In this document: piece after piece, positions 44,324 through 53,408 of the stretch
How positions within the stretch are numbered: position 1 is the stretch's first letter
How the letters are laid out: each line of letters starts with the position of its first letter
Assembly (NCBI GenBank): GCA_035222895.1
Contig: JAVYIG010001822.1
Coordinates: 62,001 to 126,000, forward strand
Direction: 5' to 3'
Source of the DNA: Strongylocentrotus droebachiensis
Taxonomy: Eukaryota; Echinodermata; Echinoidea; Camarodonta; Strongylocentrotidae
Length of the DNA: 64,000 nt
The notes under the pieces: generated by a model
What the model saw: only the letters and a program-made list of their open reading frames with translations
Databases searched by the model: none
Told to the model about the DNA's origin: nothing
Position numbers and translations under genes: made by a program

Positions 44324-47300
44324 GTGAGTACATGCAGGAGTACATTATTATGTCTGTTCATAGTCAGAAAGGCATTAACTGTACGTGTTAAAGGTAAAGA
44401 CCAGTATTGGTAACGCCCCAATTTCAAAATATGAAATGGAAGCTCTCATTACCAATCATGTGAAAGAATATGTTTTGACTAATACATGATGATAACAAAT
44501 TTGCCGGGAAACCGCCTACTAATTCATATATTTTGTAAATTTGTTTCTCTCATGGTCGTGTGAGAGATATAGGGTAGTCCCATATACATCTTTCTGTGTA
44601 TAGTGCTTGTAACTAATATTCAAATAGCTTACCGCCGATCAGCACTTGAATACCACTTTTTCCGCTATTTGAATATCCCCCCACAGCGAATAATGATTAT
44701 GATATTCTTGTTTACTTGCATTGTTTTGTATGATTGTGCTTAGTGATTTAACATTTGCTCAAAGCAATATTTGATGAAATGGTTGGATGGGTTGCAATAG
44801 GATTTTATGTTGGGTTTAGGTTTCAGGTTCTGTTTTTGAGTTCCGGGGTTCGAAGTTTGTACTTTAATATGTTAGCAGCAGTAATTGCAGAGCAGATTCA
44901 AAGTAATGATTGTCAGAGCGTATTTCGTGCAATCAACATAGTTTGTGATCAAATGTTGATATACAGTAGATGGTATGCAGGTACAAAGTAAGATGCTAAT
45001 TTTGATACTTACATGTATCTTTGTCAAAATTCAGGTCTCTTTGATATTGATTCAGTTTACCATGGATTGTGTTTTTTCTGCATTAAACAGGACAATTTTT
45101 GTTTTCTTCCTGTCAGAATCCTACCAACCTAAACCTGTGCATCACACAGCTAAAAGAGAGAAGTCAGGCCCAGGAAAGAAGGGATCCCATGTGTGCTGTG
45201 TCAGCCGGAATGGATCCGGCGCAACAACACGCACCACAACCACCACCACAGCACCTTCAGCACCACCAACAACACCAGCAACAACGCCTACAACAGCAGG
45301 GACCAGAAGGCTCACAGGACGGCCGATTGAACAGTGACGGCTGGTTTGAGCTAACGTGGCCTCCAAAGATGAACGCGGGAGGGGATAAAGTTGACCCGCG
45401 ACCCAGTAGGACACCGGAGGCAAATGAACCGACGGGTGGCTGGCAGGGGTACAGAGATTTATGTAGTTTCAGCGGCAGACCGCCTCTTCAGGTCTCTAAA
45501 ATATCTGTCAATTTACAGGACTCTGGACAGAGAGCCAAAAGCCCCGGCCTGGTCCAACCTATTAGAACACCTTCGCCTAGTAGAACTTACGATGCAGGAA
45601 ATGGCAGTAGAACGCCAGGTACCCCTGACAGCATCGGACTCGAATCGAGTATAACCTTGCCTGGTATATCACCACCACGAGACAGAACTCCATCACCGTT
45701 TACCAACCCGTTCTTCCCCCCTATTGACCATAATGCTTTACGTGCCTCGCTACAATCTAATGGACGATCATCGCCTGGCGTTGCGTATCAATACCCGAGA
45801 AGTGCCTCGCCTAGGCCGCACGCACCCCCCAATCAGAACACCAGTACTTCGCCTTTACACTACAACTCACCGGTGGCGCCGATGCCGATCGTGGGGCAAC
45901 CAAACGTGGTGTCGTCGCAGCCTGTTGCCCCACTCCAGCGTAACACCCCAGAGCCGCGGCAGGATGTGAGAAGGAAAATATCCCAACCTGAGGTAAACTC
46001 ACCCCACCCTGAAAGCGCTGGTGGTGGGGTTAGTGGGGTTGGGTTGTATGGTGGAGCTGCAAGGCACGTGTCCAATCCCCAAGCACCCGCACAGTCCTAC
46101 CCTACCTCCACCCAGAGACCACCAGCAGCCCAAGGGCCAGAGAGCGCGGAGTACAGAAAGAGAATGGGCAGTCAAGAAGAACTGAGATATAATCAAGGTA
46201 AGCTACTCTAGATTATGATATCGTCTTAAATGTCCATGGTATTGGTCCTCTCTTTCTAATTTTGCCCCAGTTTTTCACTTTCAGCCCCTGTTTTTCAATT
46301 TCAGAGGCATGATAATAGTACTAAACATAGCCAATCATGGATGAAGAAAAAACTGAGATATTCTGAAATTAACCAAGGTATGCTTGTATATTTAAAGGCA
46401 ACTGGCTGCTATAAATGGTCAAATATAAGCATGTTCATAGGAACATTTAGATTAAAATGATACCCCAAAGTTGCTATTTCTAATTGTAATAAATTATTTC
46501 CCCCTTGAATTTCACAGAACACTTGCATTTTTGTCAGTGATACATAATTATAGAACTGTCAACTTTACCCCTTATAATACACTTTTAATTTTCTAAATTT
46601 CATGATCAATTTTAATTGTGTAAAAATGCATAAAGCACATGTACAAGAATGTATACCGTACATATAAATAATATTTGATTTGCGTAGCTCATATCTGCCT
46701 ATGATAACACCCAAGGTGCACAAAAACCAAGACATGAGATAATACAGAAGCTGACAAAATGACAATAATGGCTTGATATAATGAGATGCAATATTTATTT
46801 GTCCACAGTAGTTCTTCATAGACTTGAAAACAGTTCATATTTCTATGTGGTTTATCCTCTTTGTTGTTGTTGGCAATGGGATGCTCCGATGCCAAGTATT
46901 GTCCATACATGTATATGTTACAAGACCGCATTTTATTGAGATTCTCATCAGGGGATTGCTACATGTGTATTGCACATGTTTTCCTGCCAAGTCTAAAAAG
47001 GGGGATCCCCTTTTACAATTGCCAAGTCCAACAGGGGCATTTCCTCAAAGAGTATGCTAAAATGAGGAGGTTTAGGCACATTAGCAGCCTATAGAAACTA
47101 TGTCTAGTCTATGATGTAGAAACCACAAAGGGAATTTCCAAGGAGTACTGTATGCTAATAAAGTCTACTCTCACTTCCATGTGACATAAGAATCTAAATC
47201 TTTAGGGAATGTTGAAGTTCAAATGTAATACATGTAATTACAAGATAGTTGCCTCGTGACTACAATGCTTGAATTTGTATTTGATTGATTATGTGTCCTT

Positions 47301-50300
47301 ATGATTTCCTTTCATATTCAAATACAATATTTCATATTCTATTTATAAAGGGTTTATCACAATCTAAAGAATGCATGTTGGAACGGTGAACATATTTGAT
47401 AGACCTACTTTTTGAAGATGCAATGAAAACCCCAAAATGATGAAAATGTTTTATAAGCTACATATAAGTTGTGAGTTGACAGGGCTTTAAGAAGCAAGAT
47501 GTATAATGAATAGGCTGCAACAAGTGATTTATTATTTGAAATTCCGAAATTTAAGAAGAATATTGTAGGTGGTATTACTTATTTTCAATTACAACCGAAG
47601 CCCCCCCCCCAACAAAAAATATGAGAGTAACAGTGAGTAATTTGAGTTCCCCAAACCATGTGCCTCATTTCCCCCCACACAGCTTTGATCATGCACCAAA
47701 ATGCGAGGAAAGAGAGGCTAAGAAAGGACCTTACCGAGGAACAGGTCAAGCTTGAGCGAATGAGGGGCGAGATCAGAAGTATGGAGCATGACCTCAACAC
47801 CAAAAGATCCCACCGATCACCCTTCCCATCGGTCAGTATCGAGACGGACATCACCTGGGGGGTGTTTCACAAAGATCCTAAGTTGAACTTATCTCTAAGT
47901 TGGACTTAACAGTTATAGAAAGCAGTTAGCATCTTTGAAAATATTTTGTAAAAGTTATTTTGAAGGGCATAAAATGTTGATTCAAATCATTCATATTTTC
48001 TATTATCAAGGAGATGTCATGTTCTTGATGTGGAATTTATGAACAGTCTAAAATACTTGGATTTTTGCTTTTGAATATGTTTTATTTTAAGGCTACAAAT
48101 GGCTCTCCATGGATTTTAAGTCCAACTTAGAGTTAATAATCGTTAGACTTAGAATCTTTGTGGAACAACACCCTGACAGTATTGGATACCTCTCGTAAAT
48201 TTGATGTTTTTTTGTTTTTCTTAACTCAAGAATGAAAGCTGGACTGGTTTAATTAGCCTTTGTTGAATACTTTTAGATGTACATGTAAGCATTAACATGT
48301 CGTATTATCAAGAAACATAAATCAGGACACATTAATTTTTCACATACTTTGACAATGATAAAACTTGGTAAGTCTGAATAATTTAGTTGTTAACTGTAAT
48401 TCCATGTATTCCATGGATCAGAATATTTGTGTAAATACGTATTCCAATACAGTGTAGTTCGAAAATATTTTGAATACCAAGTTTCAAAGTTAATCGTGCC
48501 ATTAGCATCATCAGTGATGTGCATTTTGATAATTATGTAAAATGAGAAGTGAAATCTATTTCTGGCTTTTTCTGCATCTATTAAAACCATCTTAATATCA
48601 GGGTGGACTTCCCCTTTACTGCAGAGTCCCTGGATATATGCTACTTAGCAGTGTGTTTCTGGGAGGGAGGGATGGAGGGAGGGAGGGAGGGAGGGAGGGA
48701 GGGAGGGAGGGAGGGAGGGAGGGAGGGAGGGAGGGAGGGAGGGAGGGAGGGAGGGAGGGAGGGAGGGAGGGAGGGAGGGAGGGAGGGAGGGAGGGAGGGA
48801 GGGAGGGAGGGAGGGAGGGAGGGAGGGAGGGAGGGAGGAGGAGGGGGGGGGGGGGAGGGAGGGAGGGAGGGAGGGAGGGAGGGAGGGAGGGAGGGAGGGA
48901 GGACAATGCATTGATCAATAATAATCAACCATAATATATCTACTAATTTCTTTTTTCAACTCTCTACAGAACGAGCAACTGAGTAAGACGAGGGAGGAGA
49001 AGAGGCAGCTACAAATAGATATCGAGTGCATGAACAAAGAGATTGACACGTTCAAAAAGCAAGGTAAGTTCCGTTCAGTATTAAAGAAGATTTTTATAAC
49101 TCTGGTATTAGACTATTAATTTGATCTTGATTCCCTCTTTCCATATAAATAAGATAAATGATAACATCAGATTTGTTTTCTTTCATCTTGGAATTGTCAA
49201 AATTATGAATTTCCTTCTTTTCAGTATGTTGATCATTTCTATTAAAACATTCTGGGATAAGTTTTCTCACATTTGAAGATAATTGACGAAAAACTAAATC
49301 AAGTCCTGTCAAAATATTTAATAATAGCTTTATTCAGAATTGCAAAAGTCATTGCTGTTTTCACAAACCGACAAACATAGCCCATGCACTTTATACTTTA
49401 TACACACCAGAAACAGGATACATGCATTGGTGCTTGTTGTTGTTGTTTTAGTTTATAGGCGTTTGTCATTCAGAAGTGAATATTTACGCCTTTTAGCTTT
49501 TAGGTTGTAGCCTCATTTCAGGCCCTGTCACTTATTTAGTACAGGCCATTTTCAGGCTTCATGTTATAGAAAATGTTTAGTTGTTGTTGTTTTAGCTTTA
49601 GCTTTAATGGCGTGTGTCATTCATTTATGAGTATTTACGCCTTATTCAAGTTGCATTTAGTGCTCAACATGTCTTAGCCTCTTTTCAGGCTTATAGGATG
49701 GAAACACCTAGCAACCTAGCCTATAATCTAGGCGGAGTGCCGAGCTTTTTTCTTTGCTGCTAGACTAACCCTAAGCAGAACGTCTGATACGGCGAGACTA
49801 CGAACCGTGAGTCGCGAAGCGGCTCACCGCCTATAATCACTGGTCTAGCTAATCAATATTCATATATATTCAAAATGGCGGATCTATGAATCATTCAACA
49901 GCCCTACCAAATAAGGTACACCTATGTTACGTTCGACCAATCAGATATAAGAAACCGCAACGAAAAAAGATTGCGCTCGTCCATTACTAAATAGGGTAAT
50001 AAAAAGGAAGAAGGGGAGATGAAACCAAAAAAAATCTTTAAAATGATCATTTTACTACTGTGAAATATCAAAAAATTAAAAAATTGTAGTTTTATGTGAA
50101 CAATAAAACATATATCTTTGTATGGTAAAACAATTATCGTATCAAATTTACCAGTAGTGCCACTAGTGGTACCGGTAGTTTTTACGGCGGTACTTTCGTT
50201 CTGCCAACGGCAACGACTCGAGTCATTATGATCATAGAATCCATGGTCGCGTAGAAAATCACAGCACAAGGGGATTGCTTGGTATATTGCACTCTTTCCA

Positions 50301-52586
50301 AAACCAGTAGGTAATGCAACAAAAATATCCCTGCCGGCTTCAATAACGCTACGAATAGCGGATTCCTGCAGTTCTCTGAATTTTCCATTAGGAATGCCTA
50401 GTTTGTTGGCCGCATATGATAAACTTTCTCGCAGAAGATCGTCGTCGCATGAACTACCCGCCATCTTGGATGAAGAAAATGACGTAATGTCACGTGATTT
50501 ATAATATGCATATGCATAGACTCTTCTCCATACGTGTTTCTGATTGGTTGAGTTCATTTCGTATTCATGAGGTTTTTTCGTACGAAAAACTGCCACGGAT
50601 TCATGGTCGATAATAAAAAAACAACGACTAAAGCTAGACCAGTGATTATAGGCGGTGAGCCGCTTCGCGGCTCACGGTTCGTAGTCTCGCCGTATCAGAC
50701 GTTCTGCTTAAGGTTAGTCTAGCAGCAAAGAAAAAAGCTCGGCACTCCGCCTAGATTATAGGCTACTAGCAACCCTGTCCATGTATTAAACGAGAAGTCC
50801 ACCGTGATTTTAAGTTGGCTTTAATAGAAGCAGAAAAATAAGAGGAACAGGTCAGAGAAAGTTTGAGCGTATGGGAAGGGAGCTCGCAAGATACTTCATA
50901 GAGTGGCCAATTTGTGTTTGACTGATCGCTACTTCAAAAATTCATAACTTTCTTATTTTTTATCAAAATTTTCTCAAACCTTCACTGACCTGTTTCTCTC
51001 ATTTTTCTGCTTGTATTAAAATCAACTTAATATCAGGGTGGACTTGTCCTTTAAAGGGGCACGTTCCCGCCAGTGTAGTTATCAGAACATGCCATCTGCG
51101 TAAGAGCCGTATTCTGTTGGTGTCAATAGGCAGCTATAGCGCCGTCCGCCAGCGGGTACGTATTTTGAACGCCCCCTGGAATATGGGGAACATGCCCCTT
51201 TAAGCTTTATCTTGTGTACATTTAGCAGGGCAAGTCTTGGGGTTCATACAGTAATAGACTCAGCAAAACAGCAGCGGTTATTTCGTGATGATGTCAAGCT
51301 TAATACGTTTCACATTTCTGTATGTTATAACACAGAGCTCAGTGAATACATGCAAGTCATTTGTTACACACAGTTAGCTGCCTTTCATTTAAATGTTAAA
51401 CCAAAATGTATGGTGGCTTTCCTGCAGTGGTTTACTAGAGTATATCTGGACAAGAAATTGTGGTACATGCATGTTTCTTATTTCTTGCAGGATTCACCAA
51501 CCCCCATACCCAGGAGTATTTCTATGCTAATATTGATCAAGGCCCCATTGGTCCTATACCCCCTGGCCCACCAGTAGTCCCTGGTAAGTAGCTTGCGAAC
51601 TGTGAGACAGACTTGATAGAGAAATAATTATATAATTTTGAATGGCTTTGAGTGTAATACAAGAATATATTGCTCGAGCTATGACAATATTGGACGAGTC
51701 GAAGACGGGTCTAATATTGTCTTTTTGAGAGCAATATATTCTTGTATCACATGAAAACAAAGCCATACAATATTATTATTATTATCTATATTAGTCTGAC
51801 TACCGAAATAACAAAATTTGACTTACCTCTGTAAATATGACTTTGTTTTTGTGTGATATCGATATCGATTGTTGAAGCTCCCGGATAACTGAGTACGGGT
51901 ACTGATCTAAAGATATTGAATACACTGATTTATTGTACCACTTGGAAGCCTTATATAAATAATAATACCTGATAATGTCAAATGGTTAACCACATTCAAA
52001 CTGTGATTAGCTATCTGAAGTGCTGGAAACGCTGCTTGTTTCAAGAATGAGATGTTCATGACACAACCATTCAAAAGGGTCGAGTCTCATATCATTAGTT
52101 TTGCACCATTTACATTACTGTATTTTTGAATTGTATACTGAATTTCATTACTGGTTTTTATAACATATCAATTATAAATTCTTATTTTACTATCATCCAT
52201 ATTTCCTTCTTTTTTTCCTTGATATCTTCTGTTTCTTCATCTATTTCTTCTTTTCATTTCTTTGATCATATCAATTTTCAATAGTGAATGTCTGTTTTAT
52301 TTTATATTTCCCTATTTTACAGTGTGCTGTTTACATGTATTCTGTATGTTTCCTGTGTCTCCTATCAACTGTAACAATCTTTACTGAAATTGAGGTTTGC
52401 ATAAAAAGCATAGCCAACTATCTTCAGAAGCACTTAAGCTTCATGGTGAATCAATATTATGGACCCAAAGTTTATATAATGTTGTATGAATATGGTGTCC
52501 ATGTAATGCTGGTAAAAAGAGAAATGTGTATTCAGAAAAGATTTTGAAGAAAAGCAACTGAAACAGGAACGATTCTGGCAGGGCTC

Positions 52587-52626
<40 letters not shown>

Positions 52627-52990
52627 TGCATAAAAATCTTCAACATTTAATTTCATCTTCCATGTGTAGCAGAAGATCTCATACCTACGTTACATGGACA
52701 CTGTCATATTTTTTGCCCCAACTTTATGGAATGACCCAACTATAATATTTATTCCAAACTGATACAAAGATTGAGAAAGCTCACAGATTATTCTTCATCT
52801 TAACCAGAACTCGGCATTCTCATGAGAGCTGACAAAATTCTGTTTTTGTTTTGTATTTCCAGATCCCATCACGCCACCTGTCTTAGACCCAGATGAGGGC
52901 CAGCAGTGGGCGTGTACGCACTGTACGTTCCTCAACCATCCCTTCCTAGACAAGTGTGAGTGCTGTGAAATGCCTCGGGACAGTGCCTGA
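44234..52990 (+). CDS. TAB2: TAB2/TAB3 homologue, TAK1-binding adaptor (six coding exons)
   Basis: TAB2/TAB3 link K63-linked ubiquitin chains to the kinase TAK1 in cytosolic NF-kB and JNK signalling. The exons are 44234-44323, 45117-46197, 47683-47831, 48970-49063, 51491-51583 and 52863-52990, all with AG/GT borders and matching phases (0,1,0,1,1). They encode 544 residues; vertebrate TAB2 is near 690, the difference lying in the low-complexity middle. Domains: CUE (about 1-50), Pro/Ser/Gln-rich linker (50-385), coiled coil (about 391-470) with [10 protein letters not shown] and [15 protein letters not shown], then a Pro-rich spacer and the C-terminal NZF (514-541) with W518, C520, C523, N527, C534, C537 and the ubiquitin-contact pair T524-F525. 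The exon 2-3 join reads [10 protein letters not shown]...NQALIMHQ, collinear with vertebrate TAB2, so no exon is missing there. One family contact residue is changed (see findings). Confidence 0.95.
44393..44620. repeat. Interspersed repeat R-A, reverse copy in TAB2 intron 1
   Basis: It begins TTAAAGGTAAAGACCAGTAT and proceeds through blocks that are the reverse complement of 19720-19955. It lies 70 bp downstream of the donor of the first TAB2 coding exon. A 13-bp perfect hairpin (ATATTCAAATAGC / GCTATTTGAATAT) follows at about 44618-44681. Confidence 0.6.
45117..46197 (+). CDS. TAB2: TAB2 exon 2: CUE end and Pro/Ser-rich linker
   Basis: Begins after TTCTTCCTGTCAG with [17 protein letters not shown], which aligns with the second half of the TAB2 CUE domain. 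It then encodes a Gln/His run ([17 protein letters not shown]), many Ser-Pro and Thr-Pro sites typical of MAP-kinase targets ([24 protein letters not shown]), and ends [14 protein letters not shown] before GTAAGC. The longer ORF reading upstream of 45117 is intron. Codons are CG-richer than in flanking DNA, as expected for a real exon. Confidence 0.93.
46198..47682 (+). other. TAB2 intron 2
   Basis: No supported exon. Near 46310-46375 a sequence AAAAAACTGAGATATTCTGA, ending AACCAAGGTATGC, echoes the end of exon 2 (AAGAACTGAGATATAATCAAGGTAAGC). It has no open frame in the right phase and is probably a decayed partial duplication of the donor region. Confidence 0.55.
47683..47831 (+). CDS. TAB2: TAB2 exon 3: start of TAK1-binding coiled coil
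   Basis: Encodes [20 protein letters not shown] and on to RSHRSPFPS, with heptad-like Leu/Met spacing. Acceptor CCCCCCACACAG, donor GTCAGT. The donor lies only 25 bp before a MITE (47857-48174), so the intron side of this splice site is transposon DNA. Confidence 0.93.
47857..48174. mobile_element. MITE, GGGTGTTTCACAAAGATCCTAAG family, copy 1
   Basis: Inverted ends GGTGTTTCACAAAGATCCTA and the complement at AGAATCTTTGTGGAACAACACC. The body (AAATACTT, GGCTACAAATGGCTCTCCAT, AAGTCCAACTTAG) is shared with 54990-55294. It starts 25 bp after the TAB2 exon 3 donor. Confidence 0.8.
48661..48902. repeat. (GGGA)n array in TAB2 intron 3
   Basis: About 240 bp of nearly uninterrupted GGGA units on the plus (sense) strand, broken once by a GGAT and once by GAGGAGG plus a 13-G run (48836-48856). 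Repeated GGG triplets with one-base spacers fit the G-quadruplex rule many times over. It ends 67 bp before exon 4. The four-base unit gives three endless Gly/Arg/Glu-type ORFs, which are not genes. Confidence 0.97.
48970..49063 (+). CDS. TAB2: TAB2 exon 4: second part of coiled coil
   Basis: Encodes [20 protein letters not shown] and [11 protein letters not shown] plus the first base of a Gly codon. It matches the strongly conserved RQLQIDIDCLTKEID segment of vertebrate TAB2. Borders TCTCTACAG and GTAAGT are strong. Confidence 0.94.
49717..50765. mobile_element. MULE-like transposon carrying a helicase gene fragment
   Basis: Terminal inverted repeats of 134 bp (49717-49850 and 50632-50765) differ at only about two positions. 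The element is flanked by the 9-bp direct repeat CTAGCAACC (49708-49716 and 50766-50774). Long arms plus a 9-bp duplication are the signature of Mutator-like elements. Each arm contains a perfect hairpin (GTGAGCCGC-GCGGCTCAC; one base off in the left arm) and the word CCTATAATC at both its outer and inner ends. The cargo is a RecQ-like helicase 5' exon on the minus strand, not a transposase, so the element is non-autonomous. It lies in TAB2 intron 4, antisense cargo relative to TAB2. Confidence 0.88.
49922..50596 (-). pseudogene. Captured RecQ-like helicase fragment (N-terminal part)
   Basis: The minus-strand frame contains [20 protein letters not shown] followed by [18 protein letters not shown]: the RecQ motif-0 region and a helicase Walker A (PTGFGKS). 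This matches the start of RecQ-family ATP-dependent DNA helicases. A probable native start is [20 protein letters not shown] (ATG at about 50464), with the upstream codons likely captured leader. After about FDTII the frame continues into AT-rich sequence without DEAH box or later motifs, so it is a truncated fragment and cannot unwind DNA. It lies wholly between the arms of the transposon. Confidence 0.85.
50786..51054. mobile_element. MITE family AAGTCCACC, intact copy
   Basis: Ends TTAAACGAGAAGTCCACCGT and GTGGACTTGTCCTTTAA start inverted arms of about 85 bp (AAGCAGAAAAATAAGAGGAA on the left, complement of CTCATTTTTCTGCTTG on the right). Other copies are at 12350-13026, 32700-32905 and a fragment at 48565-48620. 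It lies 12 bp from the MULE-like element and directly joins the next MITE. Confidence 0.8.
51051..51203. mobile_element. TTAA-ended MITE, AAAGGGGCAnGTTCCC family
   Basis: Termini TTAAAGGGGCACGTTCCC and GGGGAACATGCCCCTTTAA are near-perfect inverted repeats with TTAA at both ends. It shares its left TTAA with the end of the neighbouring MITE, so the two insertions abut exactly. Confidence 0.8.
51491..51583 (+). CDS. TAB2: TAB2 exon 5: Pro-rich spacer
   Basis: Encodes [20 protein letters not shown] and [10 protein letters not shown], corresponding to the vertebrate FYDNIGFVGPVPPKP block before the NZF. Acceptor TTATTTCTTGCAG, donor GTAAGT. It is phase 1 on both sides, so the exon could be skipped without a frame change. 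Confidence 0.92.
51638..51768. mobile_element. Foldback element in TAB2 intron 5
   Basis: Left arm GGCTTTGAGTGTAATACAAG plus AATATATTGCTC is mirrored by GAGCAATATATTCTTGTATC followed by ACAAAGCC. The loop also contains an inverted CAATATTGGAC / TCTAATATTG pair. Confidence 0.75.
52588..52622. repeat. (TA)n microsatellite
   Basis: About 17 TA units in TAB2 intron 5, 240 bp before the last exon. Confidence 0.95.
52863..52990 (+). CDS. TAB2: TAB2 exon 6: NZF zinc finger and stop
   Basis: After TTTTGTATTTCCAG it encodes [20 protein letters not shown] and [22 protein letters not shown], ending TGA. This is an NZF (Npl4-type) finger: W-x-C-x2-C-x3-N-x6-C-x2-C. It binds K63-linked diubiquitin in the vertebrate proteins. 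An extra cysteine (C536) sits between the two distal zinc ligands. Confidence 0.96.
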
Positions 52991-53057
52991 TCAAGGATCA
53001 TACACCAACCAAAGACAACAATTCAAGAGACCTGTACAGTCTCGACTCGCATGGCCG

Positions 53058-53408
53058 ATCAAAAGCACTTTCGGAAAAGAATCGTGAAATAATGGTCTTG
53101 GCAGCAGAAACCGAGACCAAGATTGCTAGAAGGATTGTGCGCCTGTGGTATTGCATGAGCATGTATAATGCAAAGTCTTTAATAGCTTCATGACAGTGCT
53201 GACGCGGTGATGATCAAAAGCACTTTCGGAAATGAATCGTGAAATAATGGTCCAGGAAGCCGAAACTTGAGATAGAGACTGATTTAGCGAGTAGGGAACC
53301 TGCTTACATACCGCAAGCTGCTATATAGAAGGATTGTGCAACTGTGGCATTGCATGAGCATGTATAATGCAAAGTCTTAGCTTCATGGCAGTGCTGACGT
53401 GGTGATGA
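53058..53408. repeat. Tandem duplication after the TAB2 stop codon
   Basis: Unit 1 (about 53058-53213) and unit 2 (about 53214-53408) share TCAAAAGCACTTTCGGAAA, ATCGTGAAATAATGGTC, GAAGGATTGTGC and the stretch around TTGCATGAGCATGTATAATG through GCAGTGCTGACG. Unit 2 has about 40 extra bases near 53283-53330. It begins 68 bp after the stop. Confidence 0.85.

Noticed and set aside
45142-45423. Minus-strand Val-rich ORF opposite TAB2 exon 2
   Set aside because: It is the antisense shadow of a confirmed exon with Gln/Pro/Thr codons.
48603-48934. Long Gly/Arg/Glu-rich and Ser/Leu/Pro-rich ORFs on both strands
   Set aside because: They are translations of the (GGGA)n array and have no other coding evidence.
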